Below are positions 26,850 to 34,611 of a DNA stretch of 64,000 nt, one piece after another. The notes under the pieces were generated by a model. The model did not search any database and was not told the DNA's origin. It saw nothing but the letters and a program-made list of their open reading frames with translations. Source of the stretch: Bacillota bacterium (lineage in GTDB: Bacteria > Bacillota > Clostridia > DSM-8532); assembly GCA_023443745.1 (NCBI GenBank), contig JAEZTB010000042.1, forward strand, positions 682,001 through 746,000, read 5' to 3'. Each line of letters starts with the position of its first letter. Positions within the stretch are counted from its first letter, which is position 1. The translations under genes and the position numbers were made by a program.

Positions 26850-27434
26850 TTATGCTCTGAAGCACTCGGTAAGACCCCTCAAAACAAAATCCGTCAAATG
26901 CACTTGCAGCTCAGGGAAGTATTGTAGCCCGATTTCCTCCTTGTGCGTGTCGATGTTAATGATGGCAGTGAACATGGCCATTATCATTTCACTACTGATG
27001 TCGTTTCTAATCTTACCTTCGGCTTGCCACGCCCGAATGAGTGTCAGAGTGTCCTGATAGAAGAATTCCACCGCACCCAAGCCGTTTTCCTCTCTGAAAA
27101 GGCGTTCTATCTTGTCATAGACATCCCTGTTATACCACTGGCACAGAATGGGATTATTCTTGATGCCCTCATGATTGAGCGTAATCACCTTTTTAATGAT
27201 CTTCAGCGGCTCATCTTTCGTGTTGAGGGCCGCCATCATCCTTCGCTTCAGTGCTTCGTTTTCTGCAAGATATATCTCCATAAAGAGCTTTTCTTTGGAC
27301 GGGTAATAGTTGTAAAATGTCCCCACGGCAACACCCGCCATCTTTGTGATGTCTGCGATATTAGTATCCTTGAATCCTTTACTGCTGAAAAGCTCCTTAC
27401 CACAGCGGAACAATTCCGCCTTCTTATCTTCCAC
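26850..27434 (-). CDS. TetR/AcrR-family transcriptional repressor
   Basis: 194 aa from the GTG at 27434, eight bases after GGAGG; an ATG at 27473 would place the start inside the operator and has no ribosome binding site. Residues 1-55 are a TetR helix-turn-helix (GFKDTNIADITKMAGVAVGTFYNYYPSKEKLF); the rest is a ligand-binding helical domain. Two palindromes built on GTGAATGAA lie just upstream and are presumably its operators, giving autoregulation. It would control the FMN reductase-EFR1 genes 100 bases downstream on the same strand. Confidence 0.88.
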   Translation of the reverse strand: MEDKKAELFRCGKELFSSKGFKDTNIADITKMAGVAVGTFYNYYPSKEKLFMEIYLAENEALKRRMMAALNTKDEPLKIIKKVITLNHEGIKNNPILCQWYNRDVYDKIERLFREENGLGAVEFFYQDTLTLIRAWQAEGKIRNDISSEMIMAMFTAIINIDTHKEEIGLQYFPELQVHLTDFVLRGLTECFRA

Positions 27435-27459
27435 TATTTTGTCCTCCAACCAACGCCAT

Positions 27460-27487
27460 GTGAATGAACACATTTTTATTCATTCAC
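27460..27487. promoter_or_regulatory. TetR operator O1
   Basis: Palindrome GTGAATGAA, ten-base spacer, TTCATTCAC, 26 bases upstream of the tetR GTG start. Shares its half-site with O2. Confidence 0.7.
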
Positions 27488-27498
27488 ATTGTATGATG

Positions 27499-27533
27499 CC
27501 AGTGAATGAATGTCAACAAAATTCATTCACTGG
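27499..27533. promoter_or_regulatory. TetR operator O2
   Basis: Perfect palindrome with 13-base arms, CCAGTGAATGAAT and ATTCATTCACTGG, around a nine-base spacer. Same GTGAATGAA half-site as O1, centre-to-centre distance about 42 bases (four helical turns), which would suit two repressor dimers on one face. Confidence 0.75.
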
Positions 27534-27568
27534 CGCAGACTTTTTTCCGTGCTCTTTTTGTGATTAAT

Positions 27569-28264
27569 TTAGATGATATTGGGTTTTTTCTTATAAGGAG
27601 TATTGCACAGATCTACACTCAATTTGCCTGTTGTCTCCAGCTCCGCCAGAAAAACATCCTCGGCTCCGGATGCACCGAATTTGGCTAACTGCTCGTTTAA
27701 CCAGGCTATATCAAGCTTCGCGAATTTCAAATTGTTATACTGTATTTCCCCGTCAATAATGAGAGGAAGAGAAATTCCCTCATAACTCGTATCAATTTTT
27801 AAGTCGCTTGGTGTAGCAGGTCGGCTTTGTGATTTGGGAATAACAGAAAGGTTTCCATTAGGCTCAATGATCGCAAATTCAACATCGGAGACCTTGGAAT
27901 ATCCCTGCAGTCTTAATAAGGAAAGAAGGAAGGGAAGATTCATTTTATTTCTCCGGAGAGCATCTTTATCTATCTTGCCATTGATAACGACAATATCCGG
28001 TTTTGAATCAAAATTATAGAATTTTTTGCTTAAAGACATCCATCCTATGACTAAAGCTCCTACAGCGAGTGTCAGTGAACCAAGAAACGCTTTTGTACTG
28101 ACTTTAAATACAAGCGGTTCTGCGGCTACATTAGCCATTATCATTAGAACAGTAAAATCATAGGATGTCAGCTGTGATATGGACTTTTTGCCAATTATCC
28201 TGACACAGAACCATGAATATAGAAGTACCATTAAGCATCTTAAAATATATACAATTGCTTCCAT
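27569..28264 (-). CDS. DUF421/YetF-like membrane protein
   Basis: 231 aa. Three N-terminal membrane helices (LRCLMVLLYSWFCVRIIG, TVLMIMANVAAEPLVF, LGSLTLAVGALVIGW) then the cytoplasmic YetF domain (KPDIVVINGKIDKDALRRNKMNLPFLLSLLR; DVEFAIIEPNGNLSVIPK). ATG preceded by AGGGG. In Clostridia and bacilli these proteins are often linked to sporulation or stress. Coupled to the DUF4363 gene 13 bases upstream, a pair often seen together. Confidence 0.88.
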   Translation of the reverse strand: MEAIVYILRCLMVLLYSWFCVRIIGKKSISQLTSYDFTVLMIMANVAAEPLVFKVSTKAFLGSLTLAVGALVIGWMSLSKKFYNFDSKPDIVVINGKIDKDALRRNKMNLPFLLSLLRLQGYSKVSDVEFAIIEPNGNLSVIPKSQSRPATPSDLKIDTSYEGISLPLIIDGEIQYNNLKFAKLDIAWLNEQLAKFGASGAEDVFLAELETTGKLSVDLCNTPYKKKPNII

Positions 28265-28277
28265 CGCCCTATACCCC

Positions 28278-28652
28278 TCATGGCTGCGGTATAACTTTAT
28301 TAAAATTATCCCACAGTTCTAGTGAAGATAATGCCAGGCTTACGGCTTCTGTATCATCTTTTGTTTTTATCGCTCCTTTAAGCCTTGCTATATTGTCAAT
28401 AAAGAGAGAGAAGTCTTCTTCTGCATAATTGAACATAAGGAGATATTTATTTCTATCCCACGACTCCACTAGTCTTATTGCGGTTATTTCCGCTTCATTC
28501 CAGTTATTCTGGCTGACGTATTCGATGATATGATTAAGCTGGCTCTTTATAGGCTCCCCAGCAGGGAAAAAGATGTTTTGCACCATGAAATATATCAAAT
28601 AGAGTAATAATACTAATCCCAGTAAATACAAAGTTACAGCCCGATTTCTCAA
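28278..28652 (-). CDS. DUF4363 family membrane-anchored protein
   Basis: 124 aa from a TTG start with GGAGGAG six bases upstream. One N-terminal membrane helix (LYLLGLVLLLYLIYFMV) and a helical extracytoplasmic domain (NNWNEAEITAIRLVESWDRN; LALSSLELWDNF). Function unknown; conserved as partner of DUF421 proteins. First gene of a two-gene operon. Confidence 0.8.
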   Translation of the reverse strand: MRNRAVTLYLLGLVLLLYLIYFMVQNIFFPAGEPIKSQLNHIIEYVSQNNWNEAEITAIRLVESWDRNKYLLMFNYAEEDFSLFIDNIARLKGAIKTKDDTEAVSLALSSLELWDNFNKVIPQP

Positions 28653-28830
28653 TGTCTGCTCCTCCTACCCGCACATTGTAAGGAACCCCATCCCAAACCC
28701 GTCCACTTAGTTTCTGTTTTCTAAAGAAAATTATGTATTTTATAAAAGGCGCTTTTCTTTACCCAATTGACAGAAATAGCCGATCTGTTTATACTTTATA
28801 AAAAGTGAGTGTGCTTAAGATTATAGCCCT

Positions 28831-28925
28831 GTTTATACTGACATCACCGGTTACCGAAATCAAAGATTTCGAACCGATACCGAGTCAGTGAAACTCGAGG
28901 CGGGGGACATTTCGATTCTCGTTAT
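28831..28925 (+). repeat. 95-bp inverted repeat, right copy (element A2)
   Basis: Differs from the complement of 22491-22585 at two positions only. Runs from GTTTATACTGACATCACCGG to GATTCTCGTTAT and carries the CCGGTTACCGAAATC / GATTTCGAACC hairpin. Lies at the front of the leader of the MFS gene. Confidence 0.9.
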
Positions 28926-28964
28926 AATGAGCAGCACAGGAAGATTAGCTTCTACACGTGGAAT

Positions 28965-29007
28965 AAGCCCTGCGGAGTCACCTTATTGTGATTCCGTGGG
29001 CTTTTTT
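28965..29007 (+). terminator. Leader terminator/attenuator before the MFS gene
   Basis: Hairpin AAGCCC.. CGGAGTCAC - loop - GTGATTCCG ..GGGCTT followed by TTTTTAATT, 46 bases before the MFS start. No plus-strand gene ends here, so it more likely attenuates the MFS transcript than ends an upstream one. A 28-codon frame from an ATG at 28927 runs through the hairpin and stops at its T-run, but has no ribosome binding site. Confidence 0.6.
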
Positions 29008-29052
29008 AATTAAGGGGCTCCAAGAAAATAAAGCTTCAAAGAGGTGCAAGCC

Positions 29053-30258
29053 ATGCCGGAAATAAAGGAACATAGCTCCTTAATGCGAAATATCCGTATT
29101 TACTATACTTATATGGCGACATTTCAACTTCTTATCGGCCCCATTCTAACCCTGTATCTGCTTTACAAAGGGTTAAGCTTCACCGAGATGATGACCCTTC
29201 AATCCCTCTACTCCATTGCCGTTTTCGTGCTGGAAGTCCCGACGGGCGCCGTGGGTGATTTGCTTGGGAGAAAAAAAAGCCTGATCCTTGCCGGTATTTC
29301 CATGACCCTGGGTACAGTGGCTTATATGACGGGTTCTCATTTTTTACAGTTCGCCCTTGGAGAGCTGTTATTTGCATGCGGAATGAGCTTTAAATCCGGG
29401 TCGGATACTTCCCTGGTTTACGATTCCTTGAAGAAGCTTGATAGGGTCAAGGATTATGCAAGCATTCAGGGAAAGGGTGATTCATTTGCTCTGATTACCC
29501 AGATATTTGGATCAATAATTGCGGGTTTTATCTACGAAATGAATCCGGAATTTCCCTTATTGCTTTCAGCCGTATTCTTGATGATTTCAGCCGTAACAGC
29601 CCTGTTTTTCCACGAAGTAAAGACCTACGAGCATGAAGAAAAGCCTGGCTATATCAAGCAGATCGTATTAAGCGGTCAATACCTGGCCGGTCATAAACGG
29701 GTTCGGTCCATTGTCATTTATTCTGTTTTCTTTTTTGTTTTTTTTAGAATTGGGTTCTGGTTCTATCAGCCCTATTTTCAAGCCGTAAAAATTGATGCGG
29801 GCTATTTCGGTATTCTTTTTGCATTATTCAATCTTGTCGCAGCTGTTTCAGCCCGGTTTTCCGAAAAGTTTATCAAAAAGACAAAAGGGAAATCTATGAT
29901 AGCCCTTTCGGTCCTACTTTCGCTCTCATTCCTTCTTATGGGCCTCACCAGAATGTGGTATGGATTTATATTCATCTGTTTGCAGCAGATAGCCAGAGGG
30001 GTTCATCATCCTGTTTTCATGAAATATATGAATAAACATATTCCCAGCAATCAGAGATCCACAACACTTTCATTCAGCAGTTTACTGCAAAATTTGGCTG
30101 CCGCAGCTGCCTTCCCTTTAGCAGGCTACGCCATGGACAGAATGGATGCTGTCAGCATTAATTTGTATACAGGGCTGATCATGCTTGTCGGTATCGTCTT
30201 TTTTCATTATTTTTTAAAAGGGCGGATGGCACTAGATAATATGAAAATTCTTGAGTAA
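29053..30258 (+). CDS. Major facilitator superfamily transporter
   Basis: 401 aa from the ATG at 29053, six bases after AGAGGTG. Twelve predicted helices; MFS loop motif GDLLGRKKSLILAG after helix 2 and a repeat of the half in the C-terminal domain. Resembles the small drug-efflux/putative MFS proteins of Firmicutes (VPTGAVGDLLGRKKS). Substrate unknown; the attenuator-like leader suggests an antibiotic or stress inducer. Its last 27 bases overlap the convergent AEC permease gene. Confidence 0.88.
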   Translation: MPEIKEHSSLMRNIRIYYTYMATFQLLIGPILTLYLLYKGLSFTEMMTLQSLYSIAVFVLEVPTGAVGDLLGRKKSLILAGISMTLGTVAYMTGSHFLQFALGELLFACGMSFKSGSDTSLVYDSLKKLDRVKDYASIQGKGDSFALITQIFGSIIAGFIYEMNPEFPLLLSAVFLMISAVTALFFHEVKTYEHEEKPGYIKQIVLSGQYLAGHKRVRSIVIYSVFFFVFFRIGFWFYQPYFQAVKIDAGYFGILFALFNLVAAVSARFSEKFIKKTKGKSMIALSVLLSLSFLLMGLTRMWYGFIFICLQQIARGVHHPVFMKYMNKHIPSNQRSTTLSFSSLLQNLAAAAAFPLAGYAMDRMDAVSINLYTGLIMLVGIVFFHYFLKGRMALDNMKILE

Positions 30259-31178
30259 AAGCAGTCCCACGAACATAGTGACGCTTGAAAAAACAGTGGT
30301 ATACATAACCAGGAGTCCTGCAAGACTATCGTCGCTCTTCATGACCTTCGCCATGACAAAAGAGGAAACAGCCGTGGAGGAACCGAAAATGAAGTAGAGG
30401 GCCCCCATCTCAAAAGATGTAAAGTCGAAAAAAAGCAGTGCGGGTACAATGGCCAGCAAGGGGCTTAGTACAAGCTTGATAAAGCTGCCCCATAGGATCA
30501 TGCCGGGCTTTGAAATCAGGCTTTTCAGCTCCAATTGGCCTCCCAGGGCAATAAGAGCCAGAGGGGTTGCCATTGAGGCCAGATCATCAATGACCTGGGA
30601 TAAAAAAGGCGGAAAGTTAATACCCAGAAGGGATACAGCCACACCTGCAAGAGCACCCTTCACAATGGGGTTTCTCATGACCTCGGGCAAAACGCTGCGT
30701 ATTCCTACTTTTTTATTTTCCGGTGAGAGGGCTGTGAGAATGATGAGGGAGATAATGTTAAAGGTAACGGCCGCAAAAGGAAGCAGCATGATTGTAGATA
30801 GACTACCTGTATTACCAAATACGTTGATAGAAAGAGAAACTCCCATTAAGACGCAATTGCTGCGATAACTTCCTTGGATGAAAGCGCCGCAAGCCTGCCT
30901 GTCTTTAATGAAGCGTGGTGCAATAAGCCAGAGCAAAAGCCCTAATATCAGGCAAATAAAACGCCATAGCCAACAAATAGGGGATTAAAATTTAATGTGA
31001 TGTCAATTTGATAAATTTGCCTGAACATGACCAGCGGAAAGAGATAATGAAAGACAAAATCACTGGATGTATCCATAAAATGCTGGTCAATGACTTTTTT
31101 CCGTTTTAAAAAAAAGCCCAGTACAATCATGATGAAAAGCGGAGCAATGGCACTGAATGCAAAAATGATATTCTGCAC
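30232..31178 (-). pseudogene. AEC-family (auxin efflux carrier type) permease with a frameshift
   Basis: N-terminal 76 codons from the GTG at 31178 (GGGGA upstream) give AIAPLFIMIVLGFFLKRKKVID and FVFHYLFPLVMFRQIY, then hit a stop near 30948. The continuation is in another frame from GLLLWLIAPRF to LLVMYTTVFSSVTMFVGLLLL, the C-terminal half of the same family. Adding one base to the A-run at 30958-30961 (T-run in the coding strand) joins the two into a full ~310-residue permease. Either a real one-base deletion or a homopolymer sequencing error. Family substrates include malate and malonate. The 3' end overlaps the MFS gene. Confidence 0.8.
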
Positions 31179-31207
31179 TATTTTATCCCCCTGTATGTAG
31201 AAGAGCT

Positions 31208-31245
31208 ACAATAAAATCCCCAAAAAGGAACTACCCTTTTGGGGG
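31208..31245 (-). terminator. Leader terminator before the AEC permease
   Basis: On the minus strand CCCCCAAAAGG ... CCTTTTTGGGG then ATTTTATT, between repeat B1 and the permease start. As with the MFS gene, it lies inside the 5' leader rather than after a gene, so it may be an attenuator; it could instead end transcription from the thiamine operon 220 bases upstream. Confidence 0.6.
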
Positions 31246-31247
31246 AT

Positions 31248-31428
31248 TAATACGAAGTATCAATAACTTGGGAACCCGCTGCCTTTAGGGGTCACCTTTA
31301 GGCGTTCGAAATTTTAATTTCTCTTGCGGGTCTAGGCTTGTTAACGGGTCGAGTCTTGTTGGTGCTTCCGCACCCCTGTTGTTCGTTCTTTAAAGAACGA
31401 ACTCTGGTAACGGGTAATGTTATTATAT
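31248..31428 (-). repeat. Dispersed leader element B1 (promoter-box-hairpin)
   Basis: On the minus strand: extended -10 TGATATAAT, then ACATTACCCGTTACC, a perfect hairpin GTTCGTTCTTT / AAAGAACGAAC, a variable middle, and a shared end (GTTCGAACGCC-type box in reverse, then ATTGATACTTCGTATTAA). Shares both ends with element B2 at 62.5 kb. Points at the AEC permease. Confidence 0.75.
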
Positions 31429-31469
31429 CACAATATAGCATGAGCAGACAGTCTAAATAACCGATTTAT

Positions 31470-32147
31470 CTAAAAACTTGGCTCCACTCCCCCTTTAGTT
31501 ACAGGCATAGGAGCATATTGAAAGTCATATAAACAACCATCCGCTATTTTTGAAATATCCTCCCAATATAATTCTGAGTATTTGTCATAGACGCCATAGA
31601 CTTTCATTCCTGCTTGTCGTGCGCTGCAAACAGCCGGATAGATATCTTCGAATACAATACAATCTTTAGGAGCTGCTTGAATCTTTTCAGCCGCATAAAG
31701 AAACAGGTCGGGAAATTCCTTTCCTCGCGTTACATCCTCCGATGAACACAGGGCATCAAAAAGATCAATTATTCCATTATTCCGCAAAGCAGGTATATAA
31801 AGAACTGGTGGAAGGCCGGTAGCCACAGCCAGCTTGATCCCCTGTGCCTTTAACTGCGTTAAATACTCCTTAGCATATGGCTTAGTCCGAACAGCATGAC
31901 TGTATTTGTCCAGTGCCATGGCATTCCATTCAGAAATGATCTCAGCCGGTTCTTCCGAAAATCCGAATAGTTTGATGGTGTATTCTGCCGCCTCCTTGAA
32001 GCTTCGGGCACAGATTTCATTAATATAGCCCTCAGGAACAGCCAACCCGCGTTTTGCTAAAAATTCAATATCAATCTGTTCCCAAACATCCATGGAATCG
32101 AGGAGAGTACCGTCAAGGTCAAAAATAGCAGCCTTAAAATCAATCAT
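31470..32147 (-). CDS. HAD-superfamily phosphatase of the thiamine operon
   Basis: 225 aa. DxD nucleophile motif at Asp10/Asp12 (FDLDGTLLDS), Thr in VATGLPP, Lys in TRGKEFPD, and acidic motif IVFEDIYPA: a complete beta-phosphoglucomutase-like HAD. Its start overlaps the end of thiE by eight bases, so translation is coupled. By position it may dephosphorylate thiamine phosphate or a thiazole/pyrimidine phosphate; sequence alone would allow a sugar phosphatase. Confidence 0.85.
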   Translation of the reverse strand: MIDFKAAIFDLDGTLLDSMDVWEQIDIEFLAKRGLAVPEGYINEICARSFKEAAEYTIKLFGFSEEPAEIISEWNAMALDKYSHAVRTKPYAKEYLTQLKAQGIKLAVATGLPPVLYIPALRNNGIIDLFDALCSSEDVTRGKEFPDLFLYAAEKIQAAPKDCIVFEDIYPAVCSARQAGMKVYGVYDKYSELYWEDISKIADGCLYDFQYAPMPVTKGGVEPSF

Positions 32148-32784
32148 TCCATTCCTCCTGTAGAAACAAATTTTTTAGTTCCTTTGCCGCAGCCTGTATA
32201 TCCTTTGCAGAAAGGATAGCGGAAACCACGGCCAAGCCGTTAATTCCTGTACCCATAAAATTCGGGATTGTTGTTTGATTGATACCACCAATTACCACAA
32301 TTGGTATGGATACCTCCCTGCGTATTTGCCCAAGCTCATTCATTGATACCAGTTGTGCATCTGTTTTTGTCCCTGTTGCAAACATGGCTCCCACGCCAAG
32401 ATAATCCGCGCCATCAGCCTGTGCCTGTTTCGCTTCCTTTAAAGTGGAAGCGGAGACACCGAGAATTTTATTCGCTCCGATCAGCCGCCGGACGGTTGCC
32501 GCGGAAAGATCGTCCTGACCAACATGTACGCCTGCGGCATCAACAGCAAGGGCAATATCCACACGGTCATTGATGATAAGGGGAATGTCGTACCGGTCCG
32601 TTACGCTCTTGACGCTTTGAGCAATGTTAAAAAATTCAAGGGAAGATGCGGTCTTTTCCCTGAGCTGTACCAATGTACAGCCGCCCCGGACAGCACTTTC
32701 CACCGCCTCTTCCAGCGAAGGGGCATTCATGAGTCTGCGGTCGGTCACAAGATAAAGAGAATAATCCACGTTATGCTTCATCAT
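32140..32784 (-). CDS. thiE: Thiamine-phosphate synthase
   Basis: 214 aa. Joins HMP-PP and HET-P to thiamine phosphate. TIM-barrel motifs: LVQLREKTASS, PLIINDRVDIALAVDAAGVHVGQ (split here over loops), DYLGVGAMFATGTK, PIVVIGGI and phosphate-binding GINGLAVVSAI. ATG follows AAAGGATGAAAT. Overlaps the end of thiM by 14 bases and the start of the HAD gene by eight, all under the TPP riboswitch. Confidence 0.95.
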   Translation of the reverse strand: MMKHNVDYSLYLVTDRRLMNAPSLEEAVESAVRGGCTLVQLREKTASSLEFFNIAQSVKSVTDRYDIPLIINDRVDIALAVDAAGVHVGQDDLSAATVRRLIGANKILGVSASTLKEAKQAQADGADYLGVGAMFATGTKTDAQLVSMNELGQIRREVSIPIVVIGGINQTTIPNFMGTGINGLAVVSAILSAKDIQAAAKELKNLFLQEEWND

Positions 32785-33586
32785 ATTTCATCCTTTCGTG
32801 CAGCGTATTTGCATCCAGCTTACTGATTGCATCCAGAATCCCCATATGGAAACTGCCATACCCTGCCTGACCGGATTTCTCATAAGCCAGCTCACCCGCA
32901 ATGCCCATGCAAAGCAACGCCGCAACAGTTCCCTCGAATGCCTGATTCGGTATGGCTCCACAAAACGCGCCAATCAGGGATGAACACATGCAGCCCGTTC
33001 CCGTCACACCGGAAAGGGCAGAATGCCCGTTGTGAATATGGATGGTGCGACCCCCATCGGAAACCGTATCCACGGCACCTGTGATTGCAATCACGCAGCC
33101 CAGCCTTTGCGCTAAATTCCGGGCAATTTCCCCAGCGTCACCGCCATCCTGTTCCGAAGCATCAACTCCTTTAGTATTAGCGGAAAGCCCTGCAATGTAG
33201 CGGATCTCCGAGAGATTGCCTCGTACCACGGCAACCTTGACCCCGTCGAGGATGCGTTCAACAGTTTCATTGCGCATTTTGGATGCTCCGGCTCCTACGG
33301 GATCAAATACCACAGGAACACCGATTTGATTAGCGCTCTCCCCGGCAATCATCATTGATTCTACCGTCCGGTTGTTAAGCGTTCCGATATTAAGCACCAC
33401 TGAAGATGCAATAGCGGCAATGTCGCCCGCTTCCTCTGCAGCATCCGCCATAATGGGCGATGCACCGATGGCCAGCGTGATGTTGGCGCAGTCATTTACG
33501 GTCACGTAGTTGGTAATATGATGAACCAGCGGCTTTTTGCTGCGCACAAGGGCAAGCAGCCGAGTAAATTCATTCTTATTCGTCAT
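32771..33586 (-). CDS. thiM: Hydroxyethylthiazole kinase
   Basis: 271 aa. Phosphorylates the thiazole alcohol salvaged from outside. Ribokinase-like fold with PLVHHITNYVTVNDCAN, GASPIMADAAEE, VVFDPVGAGASK, and the anion hole/catalytic Cys in GVTGTGCMCSSLIGAF. ATG follows GGGGGAA. Second gene of the operon, 27 bases after thiD. Confidence 0.95.
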   Translation of the reverse strand: MTNKNEFTRLLALVRSKKPLVHHITNYVTVNDCANITLAIGASPIMADAAEEAGDIAAIASSVVLNIGTLNNRTVESMMIAGESANQIGVPVVFDPVGAGASKMRNETVERILDGVKVAVVRGNLSEIRYIAGLSANTKGVDASEQDGGDAGEIARNLAQRLGCVIAITGAVDTVSDGGRTIHIHNGHSALSGVTGTGCMCSSLIGAFCGAIPNQAFEGTVAALLCMGIAGELAYEKSGQAGYGSFHMGILDAISKLDANTLHERMKYDEA

Positions 33587-33613
33587 GTTTATTTCCCCCT
33601 TATTTTACAACGT

Positions 33614-34423
33614 TTAATATACCGAATGATGTAAGCCATTTTTATACAGATCATAAAAATGGTGTGTCGGCCCATTTCCCTTGCCAATAGCCAGGGAATG
33701 TTCAATGGCTGTTGTGACATACTGCTTTGCACGCTCTGTAGCTTCCGGTACAGATAGCCCAAGGGCTAGGTTGGATGCGATAGCTGAGGAAAAAGTGCAA
33801 CCGGTGCCGTGTGTGTTTTTGGTGTTGATGCGCTGCGTTTCATAATAGTAAAAATGCTGTCCGTCATATAAGACATCTACTGCATTTCCTTCAGCATGTC
33901 CTCCTTTGACGATGATACTTTTACAACCCATTTCATGAATCCGTTTCGCGGCAGTTTCCATGTCACCTATATTAAGGATGCTCATACGTGAGATTTTTTC
34001 CGCTTCCGGAATGTTGGGAGTGAGAACATCCGCACAAGGAATAATAACCTTGATCAACGTATCTACGGCATCCGGGTTCATCAGAGGGCAGCCGTTTTTT
34101 GCATACATCACAGGATCAATCACAATATTCCCTGGGCCATATTGATGAAGCTTTTCTGCAACCGCCTCCATACAGGATGGCGTGGACAACATCCCGATTT
34201 TTACGGCATCCACTTCGATGTCCTCAAACACGGCGTCAATTTGCTTTTGGATCATATCCGGCGTAATGTCCTGTATGTCGATAACACGGCTTGTATTCTC
34301 GGCTACCACCGATACGATTACGCTCATGCCAAAAACGCCATGGGCGGAAAATGTTTTGAGATCGGCCTGTATTCCAGCGCCGCCACTACAATCCGATCCT
34401 GCAATACTCAATACTTTTTTCAT
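33614..34423 (-). CDS. thiD: Hydroxymethylpyrimidine (phosphate) kinase
   Basis: 269 aa. Makes HMP-PP from HMP in two steps. SIAGSDCSGGAGIQADLKTF substrate loop, VVIDPVMYAKNGC-type motif, and catalytic TKNTHGTGCTFSSAIAS. ATG lies just after AAGGAGG. First gene behind the TPP riboswitch. Confidence 0.95.
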   Translation of the reverse strand: MKKVLSIAGSDCSGGAGIQADLKTFSAHGVFGMSVIVSVVAENTSRVIDIQDITPDMIQKQIDAVFEDIEVDAVKIGMLSTPSCMEAVAEKLHQYGPGNIVIDPVMYAKNGCPLMNPDAVDTLIKVIIPCADVLTPNIPEAEKISRMSILNIGDMETAAKRIHEMGCKSIIVKGGHAEGNAVDVLYDGQHFYYYETQRINTKNTHGTGCTFSSAIASNLALGLSVPEATERAKQYVTTAIEHSLAIGKGNGPTHHFYDLYKNGLHHSVY

Positions 34424-34446
34424 TAAAAATCCTCCTTAAAAAATAA

Positions 34447-34475
34447 GGTGCCTTCCGAAATATCGGAAAGCACCC
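34447..34475 (-). terminator. Riboswitch-controlled terminator of thiD
   Basis: GGGTGCTTTCCG-ATA-TTTCGGAAGGCACC then TTATTTTTT on the minus strand, between the aptamer and thiD. The standard expression platform for TPP repression by early termination. Confidence 0.9.
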
Positions 34476-34492
34476 AATTGAACATCGTGTAA

Positions 34493-34572
34493 TGCTTCCC
34501 TACGTCGGTCTTAACCAACAGGTTCAAAGGGTCAGGTTTTACCTTCTCAACTCAAAAGAGTTCCCCCGCAAA
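34493..34572 (-). promoter_or_regulatory. TPP (THI-box) riboswitch aptamer
   Basis: Minus-strand order is GGGGGAACTC, TTGAGA, CCCTTTGAACCTG, GGTTAAGACC and GACGTAGGGAA, matching the conserved TPP aptamer core. Lies directly upstream of the terminator and the thiD-thiM-thiE-HAD operon, so excess TPP should switch these genes off. Confidence 0.95.
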
Positions 34573-34611
34573 AAGTTAGCAATATTCAGTTATGGTTGAA
34601 TCGTTAAAGCT

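Larger units (their letters stand above)
28653..29052. other. Intergenic region with repeat A2 and the MFS leader
   Basis: 400 bases between the divergent DUF4363 and MFS genes. The first ~175 bases are AT-rich with nothing I can assign, followed by repeat A2 (28831-28925) and a terminator-like hairpin (28965-29007), both oriented toward the MFS gene. Confidence 0.6.

Noticed and set aside
28927..29016. 28-codon leader peptide of the MFS gene as a real CDS
   Set aside because: No ribosome binding site, and the ATG overlaps a possible -10; mentioned only with the attenuator.
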